Source of the DNA: Mycolicibacterium chlorophenolicum
GTDB taxonomy: Bacteria > Actinomycetota > Actinomycetes > Mycobacteriales > Mycobacteriaceae
Direction: 5' to 3'
Assembly (NCBI RefSeq): GCF_001044235.1
Contig: NZ_JYNL01000042.1
Location: 1 to 61,048 of the forward strand
Length of the DNA: 61,048 nt
Part shown: positions 51,776 to 60,061 of the stretch, one piece after another
Layout: the number at the start of each line of letters is the position of its first letter
How positions within the stretch are numbered: position 1 is the first letter of the stretch
Position numbers and translations under genes: made by a program
Notes under the pieces: model-generated
Told to the model about the DNA's origin: nothing
The model's input: the letters and a program-made list of their open reading frames with translations, nothing else
Database searches by the model: none

Positions 51776-52533
51776 GACTGCTCCAGATGTTCGATGAGGG
51801 CGGGGGTGATCACCCCGGGTTGTTCGGCGTTGGCCAGGTGGGCGGCGGCGTCGACGACGAGCAGACGCGATTCGGGCACGGCCTCGGCGATCTCGGCCAG
51901 CTTGGCCGGCGGGGTGGCCGGGTCGTCGGCTCCCGCGATGGCCAGCGTCGGGGCGGTGATCGAGGAGAGTTGTTGCCGCAGATCGAGTTCGGCGATGACC
52001 TCACAGCAGGCCGCGTATCCCTCGGCCGGGGTGGCCGCGACCATCTGCTGCCAGGAGCCGCGGTCTCCGTCGTAGCCGTCGGTGAACCAGCGGTCCACGA
52101 CGGCGGCCGCGACCGCCCCCGTGCCGTGGGCGCGCACGGTGGCGGCGCGTTCGGTCCAGGCACTGGCCGGCGGCAGCTGCGCACCGGTGCACAGCAGCGC
52201 GATCCGGTTGACCCGCTCGGGGTTTCGCGCGGCGACCCGCATGACCGTCATCCCGCCCAGCGACAGCCCGACGAGGTGGGCCCGCTCGAGGTCGAGCCGG
52301 TCGAGCAGCGCGATGAGGTCGTCGGCCAGATCGTCGATCGTGTACGGCCCGTCCGGGACCGGTGAGGCGCCGTGGCCGCGGGTGTCGTAGCGCACCACGG
52401 TGAATCGCTGCTCCAGTTCGGCGACCTGCGCGTCCCACATCCGGTGGGTGGAACCCAGCGAGTTGGACAGCACCACCGCCGGTCCGGCGCCGGAGACCAC
52501 CGCATGCACGTCGACAGTGCTCATCAGGGTCAT
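51772..52533 (-). CDS. pcaD: 3-oxoadipate enol-lactone hydrolase
   Basis: A 253-aa alpha/beta hydrolase. SNSLGSTHRMWD, RYDTRGHGASPVPDGPYTIDDLADD (across residues about 50-74), the nucleophile elbow GLSLGG, and a C-terminal His in AAAHLANAEQP complete the set. It hydrolyses the enol-lactone to 3-oxoadipate. The ATG at 52533 overlaps the pcaF stop by 4 bp; a further upstream start is unlikely. Confidence 0.92.
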   Translation of the reverse strand: MTLMSTVDVHAVVSGAGPAVVLSNSLGSTHRMWDAQVAELEQRFTVVRYDTRGHGASPVPDGPYTIDDLADDLIALLDRLDLERAHLVGLSLGGMTVMRVAARNPERVNRIALLCTGAQLPPASAWTERAATVRAHGTGAVAAAVVDRWFTDGYDGDRGSWQQMVAATPAEGYAACCEVIAELDLRQQLSSITAPTLAIAGADDPATPPAKLAEIAEAVPESRLLVVDAAAHLANAEQPGVITPALIEHLEQS

Positions 52534-53741
52534 CGGATACTCTCGAACACCGCGGCCAGACCCTGACCGCCACCGATGCACATGGTCTCGAGGACGTAGC
52601 GGGCGTCACGGCGGCGCGCCTCGTAGGCGGCGGTAGCGAGGATGCGCGCCCCGGTCGCCCCGATCGGGTGACCGAGCGAGATCCCGGATCCGCACGGGTT
52701 GACCCGGTCGTCGAGCGGGTCGATCTTCCATTCGGCGAGCACGGCGAGCACCTGGGCGGCGAACGCCTCGTTCAGCTCGATCAGGTCGATGTCGTCGAGC
52801 GTCAGGTCGGCCCGGTCGAGCGCCGCGGCGGTCGCGCTCACCGGGCCGATGCCCATCACCTCGGGGCCACAACCCGTGACCGCCCATGACCGCAGCGCCA
52901 ACAGTGGAGTGAGAGAGCGCTTTTCGGCCTCGGCCTGCGTCGTGACGACGCACAGGGCGGCACCGTCGTTCTGCCCGGAGGCGTTGCCCGCGGTGACGGT
53001 GGCCTCGGGGTCGACCTTCGACCGGATCGGCCGCAGCGCGGCCAGCGCCTCCAGATCGAGGTCGGCTCGCGGGTGCTCGTCGCGGTCGACGACGACGTCG
53101 GGCCGGCCGCGGCGCCCCGGCACGGTGACGGGCACGAGTTCGTCGGCGAAGCGTCCGGCGTCGTGCGCGGCCACGGCGCGCTGGTGGCTGCGCAGCGCGA
53201 GAGCGTCCTGGTCGGCGCGGTCGATGCCGTACTCGCGGCGCAGGTTCTCGGCGGTCTCGATCATCCCGCCGGCGACGGGATGTGTTGCGCCGCCAGCGGT
53301 TTCGCGGGCCCGATCGAGGCGGTCGAGCAGCGCGATGCCGCCCTGGCGCACACCGGTGCGCAACCCGAGGGCGTAGTGCTCGACGGTGGACATCGATTCG
53401 GCGCCGCCGGCGACCACCACGCGCGCCGCGCCGGTGGCCACCTGACCGGCTGCGTACAGCACGGCCTGCAGGCCCGAACCGCAGCGCCGGTCGATCTGCA
53501 GGCCCGGCACGCCGGTACCGAGCCCGGCGTCGAGGGCGGCGATGCGGCCGATCGCCGGCGCCTCCCCGCTCGCGTAGCCCTGGCCGAGGATGACGTCGTC
53601 GACGTCTCCGTCGCCGAGACCGGTCCGGGCCGTCAGTTCCCGCAGGACGGCGGTGGCCAGGTCGGCGGCGCTCAACGACGCGAGTGCGCCGCCCATCCGC
53701 GCCACCGGGGTGCGGAGGGGGCTGCAGATGACGATCTCCAT
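52530..53741 (-). CDS. pcaF: 3-oxoadipyl-CoA thiolase
   Basis: A 403-aa thiolase. The acyl-enzyme Cys87 is in DRRCGSGLQAV, followed by GGAESMS, NEAFAAQVL, the catalytic His in SLGHPIGATGAR and the second Cys in METMCIGGGQG-type context (CIGGGQG). It cleaves 3-oxoadipyl-CoA into succinyl-CoA and acetyl-CoA, the last step of the pathway. The ATG at 53741 gives MEIVICSPLRTPV. It is divergent from the LysR gene. Confidence 0.93.
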   Translation of the reverse strand: MEIVICSPLRTPVARMGGALASLSAADLATAVLRELTARTGLGDGDVDDVILGQGYASGEAPAIGRIAALDAGLGTGVPGLQIDRRCGSGLQAVLYAAGQVATGAARVVVAGGAESMSTVEHYALGLRTGVRQGGIALLDRLDRARETAGGATHPVAGGMIETAENLRREYGIDRADQDALALRSHQRAVAAHDAGRFADELVPVTVPGRRGRPDVVVDRDEHPRADLDLEALAALRPIRSKVDPEATVTAGNASGQNDGAALCVVTTQAEAEKRSLTPLLALRSWAVTGCGPEVMGIGPVSATAAALDRADLTLDDIDLIELNEAFAAQVLAVLAEWKIDPLDDRVNPCGSGISLGHPIGATGARILATAAYEARRRDARYVLETMCIGGGQGLAAVFESIR

Positions 53742-53818
53742 GCGTTCCACGCTAGGTCCGCGACTCGGTAAAGAGAAATACCTAAACATCGGCGATTGAG
53801 AGCTCTAGAGTCTTGGTC

Positions 53819-54733
53819 ATGGAGTTGCGTCACCTCCGCTATTTCCGCGCGGTCGCCGAGGAGCTGCACTTCGGCCGTGCCGCGCAACGCCTGCACATCG
53901 CGCAGCCGCCGCTGTCACAGCAGATCCGTCACCTCGAACACGAGCTCGGCGTCGACCTGCTCATCCGCACCACCCGCTCGGTCGAGCTCACCGCCGCGGG
54001 CCGGGTGTATCTGCGGCGCGCGATCGCGGTCCTCGACGAGGTGGACGACGCCGCCGAGCAGGCGCGGCGGATCCACGCCGGGCAGGAGGGCCGGCTGACC
54101 ATCGGCTGCGTCGGCTCGGCGACCTACTCGCTGCTGCCGCAGCTGGTTCGCGCATTGCGCGAGACCCTGCCCCGCGTCGAGGTCAGCGTCCGCGGCGAAA
54201 TGCTGGCGCCGGCCCAATTGACCGCGCTGCACAGCGGCGCCATCGACGTGGCGCTGTTGCGGCCGCCGGTCGACCACCCCGGCATCGACGTCGAGACGAT
54301 CCGCCGCGACCCTCTGCTGGCCGTGCTGCCCGCCGACCACCCGCTGGCGGTGCGAGACACGCTGACGGTGGCCGACCTGCGGCAGGAGGCGTTCGTCGCG
54401 CACGCCGGCAACGGCCGATCGGTGATGAGCAGCATCCTCGCGGCCGCCTGCGCCGACGCGGGCTTCGCCCCGACCGTGCGTCATGAGGTGACGGAGACCT
54501 CGACGCTGGTGACGCTCGTCGCCGCCGGTCTCGGTGTGGCGATCGTGCCGGCTCCGAGCGCCGCGCTGGACATCGCGGGCGTCCGCTACCTCCCGCTGCT
54601 GCCGACCACCCTGGGCGTCGACCTGCTCGCCGCGACGCGTTCGGCGGGCCCCGGGGTGTCCGAGGCCGACAACCCGCTGATCGGCAACGTGATCAGCGTG
54701 CTGCGGCAGATCGCGGTCGACGAATCCGGATAG
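53819..54733 (+). CDS. LysR-family regulator next to pcaF
   Basis: A 304-aa LysR-type protein. The N-terminal HTH (FGRAAQRLHIAQPPLSQQIRHLE across residues about 18-40) and the periplasmic-binding-protein-like effector domain (GRLTIGCVG to the end) are complete. Its divergent position to pcaFDIJ with 77 bp between suggests that it controls that unit; the set of PcaQ- and CatR-like regulators includes such cases. TTG 53813 is a weaker start. Confidence 0.88.
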   Translation: MELRHLRYFRAVAEELHFGRAAQRLHIAQPPLSQQIRHLEHELGVDLLIRTTRSVELTAAGRVYLRRAIAVLDEVDDAAEQARRIHAGQEGRLTIGCVGSATYSLLPQLVRALRETLPRVEVSVRGEMLAPAQLTALHSGAIDVALLRPPVDHPGIDVETIRRDPLLAVLPADHPLAVRDTLTVADLRQEAFVAHAGNGRSVMSSILAAACADAGFAPTVRHEVTETSTLVTLVAAGLGVAIVPAPSAALDIAGVRYLPLLPTTLGVDLLAATRSAGPGVSEADNPLIGNVISVLRQIAVDESG

Positions 54734-54744
54734 GCTCACCCCTC

Positions 54745-55710
54745 GTGCGTGCCGTGCTGATCGTGAACCCGAATGCGACGTCGACGACGCCGGCGGGCCG
54801 CGACCTGCTGGCCCACGCCCTGGAGAGCCGGACCCGGCTGACCGTCGTGCACACCGACCATCGTGGCCACGCGATCGAGATCGCCGGTGACGCGGCCCGC
54901 CGCGGAGTCGACGTGCTGATCGTGCACGGCGGCGACGGCACGGTGAACGAGGTCGTCAACGGCGTCCTCGGGGAGCTCGGACCGTCGAACGCCGGCCCCG
55001 CCGTCGGTGTGGTCCCCGGCGGGTCGGCCAACGTGTTCGCCCGCGCGCTCGGGATCAGCCCGGACCCACTCGAGGCCACCAACCAGCTCGTCGATCTGCT
55101 CTCGGAGTTCCGGCGCACCCGCACGTGGCGGCGCATCGGGTTGATGGACTGCAAGGAGCGCTGGGCGGTGTTCACCGCGGGCATGGGCGTGGACGGCGAC
55201 GTCGTCGCCGCGGTCGAGGAGCAACGCGCCAAGGGACGCAAGGTCACCGCCTCGCGCTACATCCGGGTCGCGATCCGTGAGGTGCTGGCCAGCGCCCGGG
55301 CGGAACCGACGCTGACGCTGCACCTGCCCGACCGGGACCCGGTCACCGGCGTGCACTTCGCGTTCGTGTCGAACTCGAGTCCGTGGACCTACGCCAACGC
55401 CCGCCCGGTGTGGACGAACCCGGACACCACCTTCGAGACCGGCCTCGGGGTGTTCGCGACCACGAGCATGAACGTGTGGGCCAATCTGGGCCTGGTTCGG
55501 CAGATGCTGTCACGAAATCCGCGGCTGAAAGCCCGGCATCTGGTGCGCGACGACGACCTTCCGTGGCTGACGGTGACCAGTGACCGGCCGGTGGCATGCC
55601 AGATCGACGGCGATTTCATCGGCCCGCGCGAAAAGATGGAGTTCGTCGCGGTGCCGGACGCTCTCGGTGTGGTGGCCCCGCCCCCGAAATCTCGGCCAGA
55701 ACACCTCTGA
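54745..55710 (+). CDS. Diacylglycerol/lipid kinase family protein
   Basis: A 321-aa DAGK-catalytic-domain protein, counterpart of Rv3218. NPNATSTT starts the fold; the nucleotide motif GGDGTVNEVVNGV (near 71-83) and PGGSANVFAR follow, then GMGVDGDVV and a QIDGDFI segment near the end. It should phosphorylate diacylglycerol or a related lipid. The GTG at 54745 lies 11 bp after the LysR stop. It is the first core gene after the catabolic insert. Confidence 0.87.
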   Translation: MRAVLIVNPNATSTTPAGRDLLAHALESRTRLTVVHTDHRGHAIEIAGDAARRGVDVLIVHGGDGTVNEVVNGVLGELGPSNAGPAVGVVPGGSANVFARALGISPDPLEATNQLVDLLSEFRRTRTWRRIGLMDCKERWAVFTAGMGVDGDVVAAVEEQRAKGRKVTASRYIRVAIREVLASARAEPTLTLHLPDRDPVTGVHFAFVSNSSPWTYANARPVWTNPDTTFETGLGVFATTSMNVWANLGLVRQMLSRNPRLKARHLVRDDDLPWLTVTSDRPVACQIDGDFIGPREKMEFVAVPDALGVVAPPPKSRPEHL

Positions 55711-55813
55711 CCTGCACCGCAATCCGGAAATTGTGACGTCACACTCCCAGATATGGGCGCAGATGGGTTGAGTGTAGTACAACCGGATAGAGGGATCGGT
55801 AACGGTCCGACGT

Positions 55814-55829
55814 AGTGAGATAGCCCACG
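55814..55829 (+). promoter_or_regulatory. CRP-type site upstream of whiB1
   Basis: AGTGAGATAGCCCACG agrees with the CRP (Rv3676) half-sites GTGA...CAC and lies about 60 bp before the probable start of transcription. From memory this site is present upstream of whiB1 in M. tuberculosis, where cAMP-CRP controls it. A TTGACA -35 (55846-55851) with AAGCAT near 55868 is the likely promoter. Confidence 0.7.
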
Positions 55830-55968
55830 TGTTAACGAACTGCTATTGACATCTGTTCAGCCTGTGAAAGCATCGGATGCAACAGCGCTGAAACATTTGG
55901 AGCGCTTGCGTTAACAGCCGAAGTAAAGCTCGTGCGCTTCGCTGCGCACACGAAAAGGAGTAGGACTC

Positions 55969-56223
55969 ATGGATTGGCGCCACAAGGCGGTCTGTCGCGA
56001 CGAGGATCCGGAACTGTTCTTCCCGGTGGGGAACAGCGGCCCGGCCCTTGCCCAGATCGCTGACGCGAAGCTCGTCTGCAATCGCTGCCCGGTGACTGCG
56101 GAGTGCCTGAGCTGGGCTTTGGAGTCCGGACAGGACGCGGGCGTGTGGGGCGGCATGAGCGAGGACGAGCGTCGCGCCCTCAAGCGCCGCAACGCGCGGA
56201 CCAAGGCGCGCTCCGGAGTCTGA
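55969..56223 (+). CDS. whiB1: WhiB1, essential NO-responsive Fe-S regulator
   Basis: An 84-aa WhiB protein with Cys9, Cys37, Cys40 and Cys46 for the [4Fe-4S] cluster, then GVWGGMSEDERR and a basic tail. WhiB1 binds sigma A; nitric oxide destroys the cluster and turns it into a DNA-binding form. It is essential in M. tuberculosis (Rv3219). A long leader with the CRP site precedes it and a clear terminator follows. Confidence 0.96.
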   Translation: MDWRHKAVCRDEDPELFFPVGNSGPALAQIADAKLVCNRCPVTAECLSWALESGQDAGVWGGMSEDERRALKRRNARTKARSGV

Positions 56224-56245
56224 TCGCGTTCCGCATCAACTGGTG

Positions 56246-56272
56246 ACGGCCCCGACGAAATGTCGGGGCCGT
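56246..56272 (+). terminator. whiB1 terminator hairpin
   Basis: ACGGCCCCGAC pairs perfectly with GTCGGGGCCGT across a five-base loop, 22 bp after the whiB1 stop. An 11-bp GC-rich stem and no long T-run is the usual mycobacterial form. Confidence 0.85.
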
Positions 56273-56348
56273 AACTGTGTGAACTGAATTACAGAAAAAC
56301 TGTCCCGATTGCGAACGCTCGAATTCGAGGGCGAGGCACAGCGATTGG

Positions 56349-57839
56349 TCAGAATTGGCTCGTTCTGCCACGTCGGCCGATCGGCACCCGCAGCACCACA
56401 TCGGTGCCGCCGGTCGGCACATCGTGCATTCCCAACGATCCGTCGAGTTCGGCCGACACGAGGGTTCGCACGATCTGCAGACCGAGGCGGTCGGACTTCT
56501 CCAGGCTGAATCCGTCGGGCAGTCCCCGCCCGTCGTCGTGGACCACCACGTCGAGCCACCGGGCCGACCGCTCGGACCTGATGGTCACGCAGCCGGCCGC
56601 GGTCGAGGCGTCGAAGGCGTGCTCGATGGCGTTCTGCACCAGTTCGGTGATCACCATGATCAGCGCGGTCGCGCGATCGGCGTCGAGGACGCCCAGCTCC
56701 CCCCGCCGGTTGATCCTGATCGGGGAATCGACGGTCGCGACGTCGTTCATGATCGGCAGGATCCGGTCGATCACCTCGTCGAGGTTGACCTCCTCGTCCA
56801 CCGACATCGACAGGGCGTCGTGCACCAGCGCGATCGACGACACCCGGCGCACGGATTCGATGAGCGCCTCGCGGCCCTCGGCGTTGGTGGTCCGGCGCGC
56901 CTGCAATCTCAGCAGAGCGGCGACGGTCTGCAGGTTGTTCTTCACCCGGTGGTGGATCTCCCGGATCGTCGCGTCCTTGGACAGCAGCGCCCGGTCGCGG
57001 CGTTTGACCTCGGTGACGTCACGGATGAGCACCGCGGCGCCCACGGCCTGGCCGTGCACGGCCAGCGGCAGGGTGCGCAGCAGCACCGCGGCCCCGCCGG
57101 CGTCGACCTCCATCCGCATGCTCGATCCGCCGGCCAGCGAGTCGCGGACGTGGTTGGCGAGCTCCTGCGCCTCGAAGGGGTCGGAGATCAGCGGCCGGGT
57201 GACGGTGACCAGGTTGTGGCCCTCGAGTTCGGCCGTCAGTCCCATCCGGTGATATGCGGAGATGGCGTTCGGGCTGGCGAAGGTGACCACCCCGGCCTCG
57301 TCGAGCCGGATGAATCCGTCACCCACCCGCGGACTCGACCGCGACATCGCGAGATCCCCGACGTTGGGGAACGTGCCCTCCGACAGCATCAGCAGCAGAT
57401 CGGCCGCGCAGTCCACGTAGGCGGCCTCCAGCGGGCTCGCCTGGCGCGGGGCCAGGGACGTCTGATGGGTGAGGACCGCGACGACGTCGGTGCCGTAGCG
57501 CACCGGGACGGCCTCCACGTTGAGCCCGGGTCCGGCGTCGCTGCCCTCGATCGTCGCGCGCCCGATGTCGCCGGAGTCGAACGCCGCGGCGATGATCGGC
57601 ACCTCGGCGGAGTGCGCGACGGTGCCCACCGCGTCGGCGAGCAGCACCGTCGGCGCCGTGTTCGGCCGGACCTGCGCCACGCAAACCACCTGGCCGTCGT
57701 CGCGGCGCACCCACATCAGGAAGTCGGCGAACGACAGGTCGGCCAGCAGCTGCCATTCCCCCACCACGGCATGCAGGTGGTCGACGGCGTTGCCGGGCAG
57801 GACGGTGTGCTCGGCGAGCAGGTCACCGAGTGTGGACAT
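56349..57839 (-). CDS. pdtaS: PdtaS sensor histidine kinase
   Basis: A 496-aa soluble kinase. An N-terminal GAF domain (1-150) precedes a PAS domain (about 175-285) and a HisKA_2-type core with REIHHRVKNNLQTV (His296/His297), then an HATPase with HDDGRGLPDG. PdtaS phosphorylates the RNA-binding response regulator PdtaR in cells; both respond to NO, copper and iron. No pdtaR is adjacent, as in M. tuberculosis (Rv3220c). It starts 13 bp after the biotinyl-protein gene and probably shares its transcript. Confidence 0.93.
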   Translation of the reverse strand: MSTLGDLLAEHTVLPGNAVDHLHAVVGEWQLLADLSFADFLMWVRRDDGQVVCVAQVRPNTAPTVLLADAVGTVAHSAEVPIIAAAFDSGDIGRATIEGSDAGPGLNVEAVPVRYGTDVVAVLTHQTSLAPRQASPLEAAYVDCAADLLLMLSEGTFPNVGDLAMSRSSPRVGDGFIRLDEAGVVTFASPNAISAYHRMGLTAELEGHNLVTVTRPLISDPFEAQELANHVRDSLAGGSSMRMEVDAGGAAVLLRTLPLAVHGQAVGAAVLIRDVTEVKRRDRALLSKDATIREIHHRVKNNLQTVAALLRLQARRTTNAEGREALIESVRRVSSIALVHDALSMSVDEEVNLDEVIDRILPIMNDVATVDSPIRINRRGELGVLDADRATALIMVITELVQNAIEHAFDASTAAGCVTIRSERSARWLDVVVHDDGRGLPDGFSLEKSDRLGLQIVRTLVSAELDGSLGMHDVPTGGTDVVLRVPIGRRGRTSQF

Positions 57840-57852
57840 GACCTACTGGGGG

Positions 57853-58068
57853 CTAACTGATGACCGCGATGAGATCGCCGGCCTGGATGACGTCACCGAC
57901 CGCGACACTGACCTTGCTCACGGTTCCGGCGACCTCGGCGAGCACCGGGATCTCCATCTTCATCGATTCGAGCAGCACCAGGGTGTCGCCTTCACCGATC
58001 TGATCGCCCTCGCTGACCACGACCTCGAGCACACTGGCCACGATTTCCGCGCGAACGTCCTCGGCCAT
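57853..58068 (-). CDS. Biotinyl/lipoyl attachment-domain protein (TB7.3)
   Basis: A 71-aa protein that is only a biotinyl domain: the acceptor Lys37 lies in ESMKMEIP, and GDVIQAGDLIAVI is the C-terminal strand. It matches TB7.3 (Rv3221c), a small biotinylated protein whose carboxylase partner is unknown. ATG 58068 gives the family length; ATG 58083 would add five residues. Confidence 0.92.
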   Translation of the reverse strand: MAEDVRAEIVASVLEVVVSEGDQIGEGDTLVLLESMKMEIPVLAEVAGTVSKVSVAVGDVIQAGDLIAVIS

Positions 58069-58189
58069 CTTCACCCCACTCATTCACCGACGTTGTAGGC
58101 GTCTATCGAACCACACGACGCTGTGGACAGAGCATCAACCGGTCCGTGAGACAATGGCGGCAATCAGTTGAGTAATTCGGAGGTGGATC

Positions 58190-58282
58190 ATGGCCAAGCG
58201 TGGCCGCAAGAAGCGCGATCGGAAGCACAGCAAGGCCAACCACGGCAAGCGACCCAACTGCGGTTCGAAGTCAGTGCGCTGA
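58190..58282 (+). CDS. Small ribosomal protein bL37 (30 codons)
   Basis: A 30-codon gene starting MAKRGRKKRDRKHSKANH, very basic, with GGAGG six bases upstream and a Rho-independent terminator 17 bp downstream. It matches the actinobacterial bL37 protein (about 24 residues; seen in mycobacterial 50S structures), here with a slightly longer tail. The gene stands alone on the plus strand between the TB7.3 and rshA genes. It is below usual length cut-offs and would be missed by most pipelines. Confidence 0.85.
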   Translation: MAKRGRKKRDRKHSKANHGKRPNCGSKSVR

Positions 58283-58298
58283 CCCCTGCTTCAACGAC

Positions 58299-58335
58299 AA
58301 ACCGCCCTGACTTCTCGCGAAGCCGGGCGGTTTTT
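58299..58335 (+). terminator. Rho-independent terminator after bL37
   Basis: AAACCGCCC (58299-58307) pairs with GGGCGGTTT (58325-58333), 17 bases apart, followed by two more Ts. With the A-run on the other side it can act for rshA as well, which ends at 58346. Confidence 0.85.
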
Positions 58336-58345
58336 CGTTGCGGCG

Positions 58346-58660
58346 TCAGCCGCCGCGGATGATCGTGGTGCGGCTGATCTGAATGCGCAGGCGCTCACGC
58401 AGGCCCTCCGGGGCTCGTTCGCCGCTGCACTTGGTGGCGATCAGATTCTTGACCCGCTCCTCCACGCCGTAATGGCGCAGGCACGTCGGGCACTCCTCGA
58501 GATGATGGCGCAGCTTGTCACGCGTCTCCACGGTGCACTCACCGTCGAGCAGCGTCCACACCTCGGCGATCACCGCGGCGCACTCGGGGTGCTCGGGGTC
58601 GATCGGCCCGACGGGCGGGCTCCAGCGTTCCTCGTCGGGGCTGTTCGGCGTGCCGCTCAT
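58346..58660 (-). CDS. rshA: Anti-sigma factor RshA
   Basis: A 104-aa zinc-associated anti-sigma protein (mycothiol-system anti-sigma factor RsrA/RshA family). The ZAS motif His53-x3-Cys57-x2-Cys60 (HHLEECPTC) lies in the middle. Oxidation of the cysteines, or phosphorylation by PknB in M. tuberculosis, frees SigH. The start overlaps the sigH stop by 4 bp, the normal order. Confidence 0.93.
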   Translation of the reverse strand: MSGTPNSPDEERWSPPVGPIDPEHPECAAVIAEVWTLLDGECTVETRDKLRHHLEECPTCLRHYGVEERVKNLIATKCSGERAPEGLRERLRIQISRTTIIRGG

Positions 58661-59322
58661 GAGGTGACCTCCTCCGGTGCGTCGGACTGCTGGCCCCGGA
58701 TGAAACCGCGGTCGCGGGCCACATCGGCCAGCAACTCGCGCAGTTGGCGCCTGCCGCGGTGCAGCCGCGACATCACCGTCCCAATCGGCGTGTCCATGAT
58801 CTCGGCGATCTCCTTGTACGGGAAGCCTTCGACGTCGGCGTAGTAGACCGCCATCCGAAAGTCTTCGGGCAGGGCCTGCAGGGCTTCCTTGATCTCACTG
58901 TCGGGCAGCAGCTCCAGCGCCTCGACCTCGGCCGAACGCAGCCCCGTCGAGGTGTGCTCGGCGTTGGCCGCGAGCTGCCAGTCGGTGATCTCCTCGGTCG
59001 GATACTCCGCGGGCTGGCGCTGCTTCTTGCGGTAGCTGTTGATGTAGGTGTTGGTCAGGATGCGGTACAGCCACGCCTTGAGGTTGGTGCCTTCGCGGAA
59101 GGACCGGAATCCTGCGTAGGCCTTCACCATGGTTTCCTGCAGCAGGTCTTCGGCGTCTGCGGGATTGCGCGTCATGCGGAGCGCACCGCCGTAGAGCTGA
59201 TCGAGCATCGGAATGGCGTCGCGCTCGAACCGCGCGGTCAACTCGGCGTCGGTTTCCTCGCGCGCCGGGTTCTGGTCTGGATCGAGGGTCGCCTCTGCGG
59301 CCAACCCGTCGGTGTCGGTCAT
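58657..59322 (-). CDS. sigH: ECF sigma factor SigH (heat and oxidative stress)
   Basis: A 221-aa group IV sigma factor. Region 2 (NPADAEDLLQETMVKAYAGFRSF at about 75-97, then AWLYRILTNTYINSYRK) and region 4 (EIAEIMDTPIGTVMSRLHRGRRQL, near the C-terminus) are clear. The start at 59322 is chosen because the product then has the size known from M. tuberculosis (216 aa) and because a SigH-like promoter lies inside the longer frame (59405-59430). SigH controls thioredoxin, mycothiol and heat-shock genes and other sigma factors. Confidence 0.93.
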   Translation of the reverse strand: MTDTDGLAAEATLDPDQNPAREETDAELTARFERDAIPMLDQLYGGALRMTRNPADAEDLLQETMVKAYAGFRSFREGTNLKAWLYRILTNTYINSYRKKQRQPAEYPTEEITDWQLAANAEHTSTGLRSAEVEALELLPDSEIKEALQALPEDFRMAVYYADVEGFPYKEIAEIMDTPIGTVMSRLHRGRRQLRELLADVARDRGFIRGQQSDAPEEVTS

Positions 59323-59404
59323 CCTGGGGAACACCGTCCCTTCTCTTGCGGTACCACCGAGAAGGTCCGGCATGATCACCGGACGCAACGGGGCCTCCAC
59401 GGCC

Positions 59405-59430
59405 AACGCTGGCACCATCTATCCCCTTCC
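59405..59430 (-). promoter_or_regulatory. Candidate SigH-dependent autoregulatory promoter
   Basis: On the minus strand GGAAGG (59430-59425) and CGTT (59408-59405) are 16 bases apart, near the SigH pattern GGAAYA-N16-18-cGTT. sigH is autoregulated in mycobacteria. The start of transcription would be near 59395, downstream of the ATG at 59418 and upstream of that at 59322. Confidence 0.45.
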
Positions 59431-59553
59431 GTTGATCCTAGAGGTCGAGACCGACGACGAACGCTTGCTGCCCGAAACACCATCACAGCTGTCTCGTCCA
59501 ACAGCGTCGGCGCCGGTCGTGTTCCCACCCCGGCGCGCCCGTACTCTGTGCCG

Positions 59554-60051
59554 GTGGCACGCGCAGCGACGCCGGCGATCGCGGCTCTGGTGGCGGCCGG
59601 CGCCCCGCACGAGGTGCTGGCCTACCGGCACGATCCCCGCACCGAGGCGTTCGGCGACGAGGCGGTCGAGGAGCTGTTGCGGGACGGCGGTGACGGCCTC
59701 GTGGCCGCGCAGATCTTCAAGACGCTGGTCGTGGCGCTGCCGACCGGGCTGGGGGTGGCGGTCCTGCCGGTGCCGTCGAAGCTGTCGCTGAAGGCGGCTG
59801 CGGCGGCGCTGGGGGTGGCCAAGGCGACGATGGCCGATCCGGCCGCCGCGCAACGCTCGACCGGGTACGTCGTGGGCGGCATCTCCCCCCTCGGTCAGCG
59901 CAAGCCCCTGCCGACGGTGGTGGACTCCTCGGCGCTGCAGTGGGACCGGGTGCTGTGCAGCGCCGGCAAGCGGGGCCTCGACGTCGCGCTGGACCCGCGC
60001 GATCTGGTGCGACTGACCAACGCCGTCACCGCGGAGATCACCGCCGCCTAA
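59554..60051 (+). CDS. ybaK: YbaK/EbsC-family Cys-tRNA(Pro) deacylase
   Basis: A 165-aa trans-editing enzyme. The fold is marked by QIFKTLVVALPTG with the conserved Lys, AAAALGVAKATMADP and GYVVGGISPLGQRKPLPTVVD across residues about 107-127. It removes mischarged Cys from tRNA-Pro. In M. tuberculosis I recall this locus as two short pieces (Rv3224A/B); here one intact frame exists. GTG 59554 or 59548 may start it. Downstream SDR gene follows at 10 bp. Confidence 0.88.
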   Translation: MARAATPAIAALVAAGAPHEVLAYRHDPRTEAFGDEAVEELLRDGGDGLVAAQIFKTLVVALPTGLGVAVLPVPSKLSLKAAAAALGVAKATMADPAAAQRSTGYVVGGISPLGQRKPLPTVVDSSALQWDRVLCSAGKRGLDVALDPRDLVRLTNAVTAEITAA

Positions 60052-60061
60052 GCTCTGGTCC

